Positions 24,294-33,595 of a stretch of DNA of 64,000 bases are shown here, piece after piece. Position 1 is the stretch's first letter; every line of letters starts with the position of its first letter. The position numbers were made by a program, and so were the translations under genes. Source of the stretch: Clostridium collagenovorans DSM 3089 (GTDB lineage Bacteria > Bacillota > Clostridia > Clostridiales > Clostridiaceae); the NCBI RefSeq assembly GCF_900130005.1, contig NZ_FQXP01000004.1:74703-138702 (forward strand), written 5' to 3'. The notes under the pieces are model-generated. The model was not told where the DNA came from, searched no databases, and was given only the letters and a program-made list of their open reading frames with translations.

Positions 24294-25055
24294 ATGATAA
24301 TGTTATATTTCTCAGGAACAGGAAACTCAAGATATATTGCAAATTTATTTAGTGAAAAGTTTGACGCTAAATGTTATTCCATTGAAGAAGAAATGAATTT
24401 TTCTAAAATAATAGAGGAAAGTGACACTATAGGATTTTGCTACCCTATTTATGGCTCATGTGTACCACGTATTATGAGAGAATTCGTAGATAAAAATATT
24501 GAAAAACTTAAAAATAAAAAGTTAATAATATTTTGTACGCAAGCTATGTTTTCAGGAGATGGAGCAAGGGCTTTAATGGATATTTTCCCTAAGGGTTATG
24601 TGGAGGTTATTTATGCAGAACACTTCAATATGCCTAATAACATTTGTAATTCTAGCTTATTTTCTATAAAAAATGGTGAGGGTATAAAAAAATACATCAT
24701 ATCAGCAGAAAAGAAAATGGACAAGGTATGCAAGGACATAAAAGAAGGAATCATAAAAAAGCGTGGCTTTAGTAGTTTTTCTCATTTTATAGGTAAAAGC
24801 CAAAGTTCATTTTGGCCAAATGTTGAAGAAAAAAACAAATCTTCAGTAAAGGTTTACGAAGATTGTGTTAAGTGTGGTGTTTGCGTGAAGTCATGCCCAA
24901 TGAAAAATCTTATTTTAGATGAGGAGGGAATAAAACAAAATAACAATTGCATGTTATGCTATAGATGTGTTAACGTATGTCCTAAAATGGCCATTACAGT
25001 ATTATTTAATAAAAAACCTAAGATTCAGTATAAGGGTATTAAGTTAGAGAAGTAA
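24294..25055 (+). CDS. EFR1-family flavodoxin–ferredoxin protein
   Basis: The 253-residue protein combines a flavodoxin-like domain (residues 1-150, opening with MLYFSGTGNSRYIANLF, an FMN phosphate loop) with two [4Fe-4S] ferredoxin motifs: CVKCGVCVKSCP at about 195-206 and CMLCYRCVNVCP at about 221-232. Such EFR1 proteins are thought to shuttle electrons in anaerobes, partners unknown. ATG 24294, five bases after AGGGGGAG, is preferred to ATG 24273, which lies before that site. Confidence 0.88.
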   Translation: MIMLYFSGTGNSRYIANLFSEKFDAKCYSIEEEMNFSKIIEESDTIGFCYPIYGSCVPRIMREFVDKNIEKLKNKKLIIFCTQAMFSGDGARALMDIFPKGYVEVIYAEHFNMPNNICNSSLFSIKNGEGIKKYIISAEKKMDKVCKDIKEGIIKKRGFSSFSHFIGKSQSSFWPNVEEKNKSSVKVYEDCVKCGVCVKSCPMKNLILDEEGIKQNNNCMLCYRCVNVCPKMAITVLFNKKPKIQYKGIKLEK

Positions 25056-25079
25056 TAAATACAAAGTTAAAAATACAAT

Positions 25080-25176
25080 AAAAAGAGACTATGTAATAAA
25101 AGATATAATATAAATAGCATTTTGATAAATAACTATTTATATCATAATTAAAATCTTTATATTATATAGTCTTTTT
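25080..25176. terminator. Bidirectional long-loop terminator
   Basis: AAAAGAGACTAT (25081-25092) pairs with ATAGTCTTTTT (25166-25176) around a long AT-rich interior with further pairing. It lies between the convergent EFR1 gene and phosphoesterase gene. Confidence 0.7.
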
Positions 25177-25192
25177 AGTTAACCAATGAATT

Positions 25193-26149
25193 CTACTTAT
25201 ATTTATTAAGTATATAATCATGCTTTTGAGATTCCCAGAGTTCATAAGCATTGTTCCATACTTCCTTTGAATATGGATAAGAATCATCTTGAACTTTAAC
25301 AGAATAATCATGTACGAAATCAAAAAAAGCATGGAGCTCACCGAATGCAGTGCTTAATTCAGTAGCTACAATACTGCTTAGGACATTAGATTTTTTAAAT
25401 AAATCAGATTCTAATAAGGTATCAATAGTTTTTTCTATATTATATTGTACACGACGTTCTATGACTTCAAATTTATTCTTTGAAGTATCAATGATTGTGT
25501 AGGAAGCGCCAGTTAAGCAATCTAGTGGTATCCCACAGGAACCAGGGTTTATTAATAATTTATCATCAAGTTGGAAATGCCATTGTAAATGAGTATGACC
25601 AAAGGCATATATTCCATTAGGAAGTTTACTAAGAACTTCTTTTAAATCACTGTCATTACTTAAAGTATTATTTACAAGAGTTGAAAAATCATTCTTAGAA
25701 AAAGGTTTCTTGATATAGTTTTTTGAATAAGTGCTATTCTTAAAGTGGATAACTTTTGTATTATTAAAATATGTTTGAGGATAGTGTGAAATTCTTATTG
25801 GAATATTTGAATCATCTACAGTGAGTTCTGATGGAAGACTATATATGTAATCTAAGTTTTCTTCTGTGAGTTCATTATAAGTCCAATGAAGAGTAGCAAA
25901 TTGACCATTAATCCAATCAGTATTATCCTCAGTTGAAATATTATTAAAGTAATCCTCATGGTTTCCACGAATTACGTAAGAGTTAGGAAGAGTTTTTATT
26001 GTGTCTATTACTTCGTTTGGAAATGGTGAAAATAAGCAATAGTCTCCAAGAAAAATAAATCCATCAACTTTCATTTGTTTAGCATCTTCTAAAACAGCTT
26101 TAAAAGCTGGCATATTTCCATGAATATCAGCAATGATTGCATATCTCAT
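25193..26149 (-). CDS. Calcineurin-like metallophosphoesterase
   Basis: The 318-residue cytoplasmic protein has the metallophosphoesterase motifs in order: DIHGN at 8-12, GDY at 35-37, GNHE at 62-65, a metal His in RISHYP, and GHTHLQW in the later part. These bind two metal ions and cleave phosphomono- or diesters. It falls in the YfcE/Ser-Thr-phosphatase-like group; the substrate is unknown. About 80 C-terminal residues lie beyond the core. The ATG is 12 bases after AGAGAGG. Confidence 0.85.
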   Translation of the reverse strand: MRYAIIADIHGNMPAFKAVLEDAKQMKVDGFIFLGDYCLFSPFPNEVIDTIKTLPNSYVIRGNHEDYFNNISTEDNTDWINGQFATLHWTYNELTEENLDYIYSLPSELTVDDSNIPIRISHYPQTYFNNTKVIHFKNSTYSKNYIKKPFSKNDFSTLVNNTLSNDSDLKEVLSKLPNGIYAFGHTHLQWHFQLDDKLLINPGSCGIPLDCLTGASYTIIDTSKNKFEVIERRVQYNIEKTIDTLLESDLFKKSNVLSSIVATELSTAFGELHAFFDFVHDYSVKVQDDSYPYSKEVWNNAYELWESQKHDYILNKYK

Positions 26150-26520
26150 TATATAATAAACCTCTCTTTATTTAAGTTTGTTTTTGGTTTTACAAGTTGA
26201 TAATACCAAAAATTCATGTTATTAACAATAAGCTGAATATTAAGTAAATGTAAATAATTCTTAGTTTAGATGTATGGAATTTTAAAATAATATAGGATTA
26301 AAAATAAGTTTGATATTTTTATGATTCTATTAAAATATGATTTTATATCTTAGTTTTAATAATGAAATTTATATATAAATACAGAAGATTACTTAAAGCT
26401 AGTAGAATGATGTATTGTTTATTTTACTAATATAGCTTGCAAAGCTATATTAGATGATAATAAGATATATACAATATAATTATTATAAGATTTAAAACTT
26501 AAAGAAAGAGATGTGATAAG
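26150..26520. other. Divergent intergenic region with a 12-bp palindrome
   Basis: This 371-base gap separates the minus-strand phosphoesterase and the plus-strand acetyltransferase. A perfect 12-bp inverted repeat with a 3-base centre (CTAATATAGCTT at 26427-26438, complement at 26442-26453) could be an operator. It has no T-run, so a terminator is unlikely. No gene is visible here. Confidence 0.5.
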
Positions 26521-26997
26521 GTGAGGATACGAGAAATAAAAGAGAAGGACAATAAGCAAGTTGAAAGCGTTATTAGAACTTGTTTATTGGAGTTTGGGGG
26601 TAACAGAGAGGGGCTAGCATGGGCAGATCCTGATCTAGGTGAATTTTCAAGAGTATATAGTAAAGAAAAAACTAAGTATTGGGTAATTGAAGATCATGAG
26701 GGAACTATATTAGGGGGTTGTGGTATTGGAGTTATAAAGGGCGCACCAGAGGATACTTGTGAACTTCAAAAGATGTATTGTCTAAATGAAGTTAGAGGTA
26801 CAGGAATATCTAATAAGTTAATGACTATAGCATTAGATTTTGCCAAGGAGTATTATAAATACTGTTATATAGAAACTCTAAGCAATATGCTTGCGGCCAA
26901 CAGGTTTTATTTAAAGTATGGATTTGAAAAGCTTCAAGAGCCACTTATAAAATCAGAACATTATGCATGTGATGCATGGTATTTAAAGAGATTATAA
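26521..26997 (+). CDS. GNAT family N-acetyltransferase
   Basis: The 158-residue protein has a GNAT fold. The N-terminal RIREIKEKDNKQVESVIRTCLLEFGG leads to a central strand WVIEDHEGTILGGCGIGVI, the acetyl-CoA loop LNEVRGTGISNKLM and the C-terminal ETLSNMLAANRFYLKYGFEKL. The acceptor substrate is unknown. The start is GTG with only a weak AAGAAAGAG site about ten bases upstream, which lowers confidence in the start but not in the gene. Confidence 0.85.
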   Translation: MRIREIKEKDNKQVESVIRTCLLEFGGNREGLAWADPDLGEFSRVYSKEKTKYWVIEDHEGTILGGCGIGVIKGAPEDTCELQKMYCLNEVRGTGISNKLMTIALDFAKEYYKYCYIETLSNMLAANRFYLKYGFEKLQEPLIKSEHYACDAWYLKRL

Positions 26998-27025
26998 TAT
27001 TAGAAAAGTTATATAAAAGTTAAAG

Positions 27026-27119
27026 AGACTGTCATACTTAAAATAAATTTTGGAATAGAATCTATTTGCAATTAATTCGCAAATGTGAAATATTATAAAA
27101 TTTATTCATATGACAGTCT
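27026..27119. terminator. Bidirectional terminator between convergent genes
   Basis: AGACTGTCATA (27026-27036) and its exact complement (27109-27119) form an 11-bp outer stem, with an inner TTTGC/GCAAA hairpin. It lies between the acetyltransferase and the sensor kinase gene. Confidence 0.7.
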
Positions 27120-27152
27120 ATTAATAAAATAAAACTATATTATAAATTTAAG

Positions 27153-29075
27153 TTAATCTAAGGGTAAATATATAGCAACTCTAAACTTATCATCTAAGGT
27201 ATGGATTTCTACAGTACCATTATGCCCCTTGATAATTTTACTAATGGATTGAAGTCCAATGCCATGACGACTTTTATCACTTTTTCTTGAGATTAGTTTA
27301 TTATTTAGAATATTAGACTTTCCATCATAGTTATTTTCAATTAAAACAAAATACATTTGTGAAGATACTTTACTTGAAAGAAGTATTTTACCTTCCCTTT
27401 GGGGTAATAACTCACAGGCTTCAATTGAATTTTCTAGTAGGTTGCCTAAAATTGTGCAAATCTCTACATCTGAAAGCGATATTTTATTTGGTATATGTAG
27501 TTTAATATCTATAATAATGTTTTTTTGTGTAGACATATTAAAGTAATAATTTAATAGTGCATTAACGGCAGTATTATCACAGAAATTCCTCGTAGCTATA
27601 GTTTTTGAACTATTCAAGATTCCTGTAACTGTATTTAAATAAGTTAAAATTTCGATTTCTTTAGAGCGTTCAGCCATTGAGTAAATAGTTCTTAAATGAT
27701 GACGAAAATCATGTGTTATACGGCGATTCTCATCAGAATATTCCTTGATTTGTCTTGAATATTCTCTTTGCATAACAAGCTGACGTGTAACTTGTCTATA
27801 CTCTTCGGCGAAAGTAAGATTATAAGAGTAAGCTTTAATTATATTATGTAATATAACAACTCCTATGCCTAAAACTAATGCAAGTGCCCCCCATTCCATA
27901 AACCACCCACCAAAAATCGGTTCATAGGTTTTAAGTAATCTATCCCAAAGACAAGAGCACGCAAAAAATACTGAAGAGTATAATAGAGGTTTTAAGTAGA
28001 TATCTTGCTTTTTAATAGTAACATAAGATGTAAAAATTAAGTAGATTGCAGTAAAAAACTTAAAATATGCAACTAAATTAGAATAAAGCTTTATCATCCA
28101 AGGTTCTAAAGTATAGGAGAATACTCCAAACAAGAAAGTTATTATACAAAATACTCCAACTAAAGTATTACTTATAACTGCAATAATAGGTTTTGTATTA
28201 CACATTCTGTTATGTAAGATTAAGATCAATAACAGAATTACAATACCGGAAGTTAATTCAAAGGTACGCCAAGGAAAAGTTGGAAGTATAAATATATTAT
28301 TTAATAAAGGATATGAAGTAAAGAAGCACATAGCAATACAGAGCAAAGAAAAGAGTAATGTATTTTTTTGCTTCATTTTAAATCCTAAATAAAGACAAAT
28401 AATAGTAGTAACAATAGCTAGAGTAATAGATACTAGTGTAATTATAAGTCTAATTAAATTAAATAAATTAACTCCATCACTTGTACCAAAGCTAGGAGGA
28501 TAAACTAAGCCACCATAAAAATGTGAGTAATTACTTACAGCAATAGTAATAGTTACAAAACCAGACTTTTCAAAGGTTATTATCTTATTTTGTGTTAAAT
28601 CTTTATAGGTATCTTTATCTGGATTTCCTATTTCAAGTAATAATTTATCATCTACATAAAGTCTAAAGGCAGAATAAATTTCTGGTAGTTCTAAAGCATA
28701 GGTAGCAACAGTTTCCGGTAGTTTCAAATGCATAACATATGTCCCACTTCCATATGGTGAAATATTAGTTGAATCTGAACTAAGACTCATATTACTTCCT
28801 ATAGAGATATATCTCATATAATATTCAGTATCTCGATTCTTTAAGTCTTCTGGTGTTAATAATACACCTGGATAAAAGGCCCACCCATGATTTAAAAATC
28901 TAACAGGATTATTTTCAATATCATTTTCTGATAATACAAGAAGGCTATTAACTCCTTGAGAAGTATTATGTGTATACTTATTATCAAAAGAATAAATACA
29001 CAAAAAAAACAAGGATGAAGCTGCAATTGCAATAAAAATTGTAGTTGTTTTTTTTACAGATTGTTTAATATACAT
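27153..29075 (-). CDS. 7TMR-DISM sensor histidine kinase (GHKL type)
   Basis: The 640-residue protein has an N-terminal helix, then an extracellular region (about 35-200) resembling the 7TMR-DISM carbohydrate-binding-like domain (FLNHGWAFYPGVLLTPEDL, FRLYVDDKLLLEIGNP). Seven hydrophobic helices follow at about 205-415, then a coiled segment and a kinase domain. The phospho-acceptor is His455 in ITHDFRHHL; LGNLLENSIEAC is the N box and HGIGLQSI the G box. The DHp type resembles AgrC/VirS/natural-product-sensor kinases, which usually pair with LytTR regulators. No response regulator is adjacent. It starts five bases after an exported protein gene on the same strand. Confidence 0.88.
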   Translation of the reverse strand: MYIKQSVKKTTTIFIAIAASSLFFLCIYSFDNKYTHNTSQGVNSLLVLSENDIENNPVRFLNHGWAFYPGVLLTPEDLKNRDTEYYMRYISIGSNMSLSSDSTNISPYGSGTYVMHLKLPETVATYALELPEIYSAFRLYVDDKLLLEIGNPDKDTYKDLTQNKIITFEKSGFVTITIAVSNYSHFYGGLVYPPSFGTSDGVNLFNLIRLIITLVSITLAIVTTIICLYLGFKMKQKNTLLFSLLCIAMCFFTSYPLLNNIFILPTFPWRTFELTSGIVILLLILILHNRMCNTKPIIAVISNTLVGVFCIITFLFGVFSYTLEPWMIKLYSNLVAYFKFFTAIYLIFTSYVTIKKQDIYLKPLLYSSVFFACSCLWDRLLKTYEPIFGGWFMEWGALALVLGIGVVILHNIIKAYSYNLTFAEEYRQVTRQLVMQREYSRQIKEYSDENRRITHDFRHHLRTIYSMAERSKEIEILTYLNTVTGILNSSKTIATRNFCDNTAVNALLNYYFNMSTQKNIIIDIKLHIPNKISLSDVEICTILGNLLENSIEACELLPQREGKILLSSKVSSQMYFVLIENNYDGKSNILNNKLISRKSDKSRHGIGLQSISKIIKGHNGTVEIHTLDDKFRVAIYLPLD

Positions 29076-29080
29076 TTACC

Positions 29081-30601
29081 TTATCTCCTTGTATATCTAT
29101 AAGCTATAAAAAGTATTGCACTAATAGATAATATTATTATAGTGACTATACATCCTATAAAGATACTTTTATTTGGGGGTTTTGATTCTATATTTGATTC
29201 TTGAGCATCTAGTCTATCTACATTTTCTCTTATATTAAAAGTTCCTGTGCTATTAGCAGTAAATGACAATACCTTTTGATTCATATCATAATCATAAAGA
29301 GATATTATGTTACTAGAATCACATAAAATGGATAAGGAACCTTCAGTGAAGTTTTTAGTATATGGTACCATGAAAGTTATATTTTCTATATTTTTAACTT
29401 CTACTCCATTAACAGCAATAAACAAAGAAAACTCAGAGGATGAAATATTTTTGATTTCAATACAAAAACTATCATTATCTTTAATATTTAAAGTTTCCAA
29501 GAGTGATTGTAGTAGAATTACTGTTACTCCATTTTTAGAAAAGATAGCTTTTCCACCACTTGACTCATACATTAACTTTAATCTATATCCGGATATAATA
29601 TCTTTATTTTCCCCAAAGTATTCAAATACACCATCTTCTCTATTTAAAGTGTTATCTACATTGGGTACATTGCTCATAGTAGGCAGTTTTTTATCGCTTA
29701 AATAAACCCTTTTATCAGATTCATTATCAGAAGGGTCTTTTAAAGTAGGTTTATAAGATTCACTATTTGATTCATCACCATCGTCACTAGAATTAATTGA
29801 TGAACCTAAATTAATAGGGGGTGGTTGGATAATATCAGGCACATCATCACCTTCCGAATCTCCACCGTCCCTATCACCACCTATAGAGTCATAAACTGAA
29901 ATATTACCATCATCAAATATATGAATAATATTAGAATATTCAGTATCATGCTTAATTCGGAAATAGTAATGCTTATTTAGTTCTAACTCATTTCTAGATA
30001 TCCTAAAAAATTTTATAGGCGGCATTGTATCATATAAATCCCAAGTTACATTTTCAAGTTCTTGTATAGTCATAGGAATATCACTTTGAAAACAAAGAAG
30101 ATCTAAATCTTCAGTGACAGGTTTTAAAAAATCAATATCGTAGGTACTAGCATTAACTCCTAATACAAAAATGTCTAAATAGTTAGGATCAGATATACGA
30201 ATAGGAATATATAAGGTGCGAAGTTCATCGGAAATAAAATACTCTTCGGAATAATCTGAATCTATTTGAAGTTTAATTATTATAGTATATGTACCCACTT
30301 TACTTATGTCAATTTCACTAAAATCAAAGGATTCTACAGTAAGAAGTGCTTCATCATAATTTTCATTATACCCAGCTACAAAGCTAAGCATTTGTTTTCG
30401 AGCCTCGATTTCTTGATTTAAAGATTCTATATCATTAATAGGAATAACTCTACCTTTTATAAAGATATCATAATTAAATATCTTGGTTATTTCTTTTTTC
30501 TTATTGATATCTATTGCAAAAGCCTCTGATGCATTAATTAATTTGAATAAGAATATAAAAGCGAATAAAAACAAAGTTATAAATTTTATTATCTTTTTCA
30601 T
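29081..30601 (-). CDS. Exported protein with C-terminal membrane anchor, operon partner of the kinase
   Basis: This 506-residue protein is not recognised. Residues 1-29 are a signal peptide (KKIIKFITLFLFAFIFLFKL then ending in AFA). The body is acidic, with a Ser/Asp/Glu/Pro-rich linker around residues 235-300 (GDRDGGDSEGDD). A second, beta-rich region follows, and a final hydrophobic helix with basic tail (IFIGCIVTIIILSISAILFIAYRYTRR split across about 478-506) should anchor it in the membrane with the body outside. There is no LPXTG sortase motif. It precedes the kinase gene by five bases, so it may be a sensory partner. Its binding site is GGGGGG rather than GGAGG. Confidence 0.75.
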   Translation of the reverse strand: MKKIIKFITLFLFAFIFLFKLINASEAFAIDINKKKEITKIFNYDIFIKGRVIPINDIESLNQEIEARKQMLSFVAGYNENYDEALLTVESFDFSEIDISKVGTYTIIIKLQIDSDYSEEYFISDELRTLYIPIRISDPNYLDIFVLGVNASTYDIDFLKPVTEDLDLLCFQSDIPMTIQELENVTWDLYDTMPPIKFFRISRNELELNKHYYFRIKHDTEYSNIIHIFDDGNISVYDSIGGDRDGGDSEGDDVPDIIQPPPINLGSSINSSDDGDESNSESYKPTLKDPSDNESDKRVYLSDKKLPTMSNVPNVDNTLNREDGVFEYFGENKDIISGYRLKLMYESSGGKAIFSKNGVTVILLQSLLETLNIKDNDSFCIEIKNISSSEFSLFIAVNGVEVKNIENITFMVPYTKNFTEGSLSILCDSSNIISLYDYDMNQKVLSFTANSTGTFNIRENVDRLDAQESNIESKPPNKSIFIGCIVTIIILSISAILFIAYRYTRR

Positions 30602-30920
30602 AAAGGTGCCCCCCAGATTTCATTAAAGCATAATCGAATCAAATTAAAACAAATTCTAATCATTAATTATAATTTTACCTAAATTTACTTAAAATATCTA
30701 TACATAAGTATCAATATACAAGTTTATAATAAGTAGATTTATTATTAATAAAAATAAGTAAATTATTTTAATTTATATGTTTAAGATAAGTTTTTTATGT
30801 TATTTTTAAGGAGTATGTTTGTAGGTTTCTATATGTATAGCAATAAAATAATATGTATGAGAATTTAAGTTATATATACTATGTGTAGGATTAAACAGGA
30901 TTAAATAATAAAACAATAAG
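30602..30920. other. Non-coding upstream region of the exported protein–kinase operon
   Basis: About 320 AT-rich bases contain no supported gene. The promoter of the minus-strand operon should lie here, but I see no clear -35/-10 pair. Confidence 0.5.
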
Positions 30921-30966
30921 TTAAAGGAACCCATGCTATAAAAAATATGCGTTGAGGTTCCTTTAA
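30921..30966 (-). terminator. Terminator-like hairpin
   Basis: TTAAAGGAACC (30921-30931) pairs with GGTTCCTTTAA (30956-30966), with additional inner pairs. It probably ends the YwaF-like gene transcribed on the minus strand, about 135 bases upstream of it. Confidence 0.6.
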
Positions 30967-31101
30967 AGTTTCTAATATAATAATTAAAGTTTATATATTT
31001 AACTGAATAAAGTTAAGTTGTATTTAGAGATTTATAAGAAGAAACTTTAGTATAAAAGAAAATAGAGTATTGAAGCTTAAATAATCTAAGCCTACAAAAA
31101 T

Positions 31102-31893
31102 TTAAACAGAAATTTCCCCCAAATCCTTTAAAGTATCCTTTTCTTTAGATCTTCTTATAAGATTAATGAAATAAGCTGTGATCCAAAAAGGTCCTAACAA
31201 ATATACTAAAAATACAAATATTGTGTATAGCCAAGGAGCATCCTTAACTAGTTGGTGTACAAATAGCACAGGTATTTTAAAGGGTTCTCTAAGAAGCATT
31301 AAATTACTATTAAATGTTGTATTCATAATAATTGCTATTAATGCAAATAAGGTATAGAGTTTAGTATAAGCTTTATATGTAACTTTGTTAAGCTCCATAT
31401 TCATTTTCCATAGGTACATAACTCCTATATAAATCATCAAAGTATGAAAAAGCATACTGTAAAGACATTGAAAATGCCATATAGGGTACATCATTAAAGA
31501 GGTTGAAGGAAATAATAAAAATGCTGTTCCTCCCAAAACACATCCTCCAGCTAAAAAAGCCTGTCCCATTTGCTTCCATTTACCATTGCCATAGCCACTA
31601 AGTAATAGAGCATACATGAATATAGAACAATAAGCAATAGGAAACCATTCATTTAGCCAAGTATATCCAAAAGAAAAGCTATAGTAGATTTTTACTCCTT
31701 CTAAGGTTACCATAATGATTGCTAAAAACTTTGTTATTTTTTCTAAAGTAGGTCTTTTAAGATTTCTTGAGTTGTATAATAAAATAATTAGTAAAATTAA
31801 AGATATACACAATAAAAACATATGACCTCGTGTAAACATGCCCACAGGATCATAAGCATTTCTAGGTGCCCAAAATTGATTGAAAAAATTCAT
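31102..31893 (-). CDS. YwaF/TIGR02206-family membrane protein
   Basis: The 263-residue protein has about seven hydrophobic helices and resembles the TIGR02206 (YwaF-like) family of unknown integral membrane proteins. Supporting features are FWAPRNAYDPVGMFTRGHMFLL at the start, WLNEWFPIAYCSIFMYALLL, the PIWHFQCLYSMLFHTLMIYIGV segment with conserved His residues, and a final helix before a charged tail. Its function is unknown. The ATG follows AAAGGAG by eight bases. Confidence 0.72.
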   Translation of the reverse strand: MNFFNQFWAPRNAYDPVGMFTRGHMFLLCISLILLIILLYNSRNLKRPTLEKITKFLAIIMVTLEGVKIYYSFSFGYTWLNEWFPIAYCSIFMYALLLSGYGNGKWKQMGQAFLAGGCVLGGTAFLLFPSTSLMMYPIWHFQCLYSMLFHTLMIYIGVMYLWKMNMELNKVTYKAYTKLYTLFALIAIIMNTTFNSNLMLLREPFKIPVLFVHQLVKDAPWLYTIFVFLVYLLGPFWITAYFINLIRRSKEKDTLKDLGEISV

Positions 31894-32121
31894 TAGTTTA
31901 TTCTCCTTTATTTTTCAGATGAATCAAAACCATAGTAATTAAAAAAAGTTACAATAAATAATGTAAAGCATATCTCGTACTTAATCAATTGATTTTACAG
32001 TTATTTTGGAATATTAATAGAATATATACAAATCCTAATGTGATATTTTAGTATACTAAAATACAAAATTTTATCAAAATTTTATTTAGTATATATGATA
32101 TATGAAATTAAATAAATTTTA

Positions 32122-32151
32122 TTACAAAAAAATTCAAATAAATGTTATAAT
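32122..32151 (+). promoter_or_regulatory. Promoter of the methyltransferase gene
   Basis: A perfect TATAAT at 32146-32151 is preceded by TG in the extended -10 position and by TTACAA at 32122-32127, 18 bases upstream. Confidence 0.6.
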
Positions 32152-32189
32152 ATATTATGGTAAAAATAGTGTAATATGGAGGGGTGTTT

Positions 32190-32957
32190 ATGGATTTAAG
32201 GTTAAAGTTTAATGAAGATGTATATAATTATGACAAAGCTAGACCAACATATTGCAAAGAATTACTTTCAGATATTATTAGTTATTCAAAGTTAGATAGT
32301 AAATGCAAGGCCTTAGAAATTGGAATAGGTACTGGAAAGGCAACATTACCTATATTAAAAAGTGGGTGTGATGTAACTGCTATTGAATTAGGAGATAAGC
32401 TTGCTAATTATGTTAAAGATAAGTTTCATGATTATGATAACTTTGAGGTAATCAATGATGATTTTATGGAATACTCCATTGAAGAAGAGTCGTATGACTT
32501 AATATATTCTGCAACGGCTTTTCATTGGCTACCATTGAATGAAGCTTTGGTGAAAGTAAAAAACACATTAAAAAATAATGGGTCTATAGCTTTGTTTTGG
32601 AATCATCCTTTCCCAAATCGTAAAGAGGATGAAAGCAATATGGCAAGTAAAAGCGTATATGATAAGTATTTTAAACCTAAAAAGCCAATCAATGAATTTT
32701 CAGAAGAAGATTGCAAAGGACTTGTTGAAAAATTAGAAATCCTTGGATTCAAAGATATCAAATCTAAATTGTATTATAATACAAGAACTCTTACTACAGA
32801 TGAATACATTAAGTTATTAAACACATATTCAGATCATAGAGCTCTACTCCTAGAAATTAAGTTGAATTTTGAAAAAGATATGAGAAAAGCAATTGATGAT
32901 GTGGGGGGAAAAATAAATATATATGACACAATGGACTTATATTTAGCAAGAAAATAA
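32190..32957 (+). CDS. Class I SAM-dependent methyltransferase
   Basis: The 255-residue protein has a class I Rossmann methyltransferase core. Motif I is ALEIGIGTGKATLPIL, the motif II acid is in VTAIELGDKL, motif III is FEVINDDFMEYSIEEESYDLIYSATAFHWL, and KNNGSIALFWNHPFP follows. The N-terminal FNEDVYNYDKARPTYCKELLSDII is typical of the small-molecule methyltransferases close to trans-aconitate/ubiE-like enzymes. The substrate is unknown. ATG 32190, five bases after GGAGGGG, is preferred to the in-frame GTG at 32184 within that site. Confidence 0.88.
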   Translation: MDLRLKFNEDVYNYDKARPTYCKELLSDIISYSKLDSKCKALEIGIGTGKATLPILKSGCDVTAIELGDKLANYVKDKFHDYDNFEVINDDFMEYSIEEESYDLIYSATAFHWLPLNEALVKVKNTLKNNGSIALFWNHPFPNRKEDESNMASKSVYDKYFKPKKPINEFSEEDCKGLVEKLEILGFKDIKSKLYYNTRTLTTDEYIKLLNTYSDHRALLLEIKLNFEKDMRKAIDDVGGKINIYDTMDLYLARK

Positions 32958-32993
32958 AATACCTTTGAACTTTTTTAGGTATTTTAGTTGTTT
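32956..32993 (+). terminator. Terminator overlapping the methyltransferase stop
   Basis: AAAATACCT (32956-32964) pairs with AGGTATTTT (32977-32985) and a T-rich tail follows. The stem begins inside the stop codon. Confidence 0.7.
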
Positions 32994-33084
32994 TAAAAGA
33001 ACTTTATTTTAATTATGAATTTTCAGAAGGCAATTAGCATAAATTTAAAATGTAAATAAAAAAATACTTAAATGTTAAAAAATG

Positions 33085-33112
33085 TTGACAATTCCAATAA
33101 TGGTATTATATA
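33085..33112 (+). promoter_or_regulatory. Promoter of the PspA operon
   Basis: A perfect TTGACA at 33085-33090 is followed after 16 bases by TATATA at 33107-33112, about 36 bases before the first gene. Confidence 0.65.
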
Positions 33113-33148
33113 TTTATAGAAAATAGTATATTTTCACGGAGGTGCAAG

Positions 33149-33568
33149 ATGGCTAATTTGCAAAAGAAAAGTCCTGAAGAGGAGGATTCTTTACATGGTC
33201 GAAGTAGTCTTAAAGCCTTTCTATTTGGCTTAGTCCTAACTATATTAGGAAGCTATATGATTTTTCAAATGACAACTGTTAGTGCCAATTGGTATACCTG
33301 GAGTTTAGGATCATACTCTATTCCTACAGGCTTCGTAACTTTACCACTTCTCATAGGTATAGGCATTCTGTTTTACAATTCCGACTCGTTTTTAGGAAAA
33401 TTCGTAGTATTTATAGGTGTTGCTATTATTCTTATTACTATTATCATGAGTATTCGTATTGTTTTCAAAACAACAAGTTTATTTAATTATGTACTTATGT
33501 TTGGAAGTGTATTAGCGGGACTAGGACTTATGACAAGAGGATTATTTCCACCTAAAAATAAAAAATAA
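33149..33568 (+). CDS. Four-helix membrane protein of the PspA operon
   Basis: This 139-residue protein is not recognised by family. It has a charged N-terminus (residues 1-22) and about four hydrophobic helices (roughly 23-43, 58-76, 80-104 and 112-131), ending in a Lys-rich tail. It is the first gene of a three-gene unit with pspA (27 bases downstream) and a GIDE-like gene. By position it may be the membrane partner for PspA, as in other Psp systems where a small membrane protein recruits PspA. The ATG follows GGAGG by seven bases. Confidence 0.65.
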   Translation: MANLQKKSPEEEDSLHGRSSLKAFLFGLVLTILGSYMIFQMTTVSANWYTWSLGSYSIPTGFVTLPLLIGIGILFYNSDSFLGKFVVFIGVAIILITIIMSIRIVFKTTSLFNYVLMFGSVLAGLGLMTRGLFPPKNKK

Positions 33569-33595
33569 TTTAATATTAAAAGGAGAGGATACATT

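Noticed and set aside
31388..31579. Second open frame on the minus strand inside the YwaF-like gene
   Set aside because: It lies within a complete membrane-protein gene in another frame, with no binding site or recognisable sequence.
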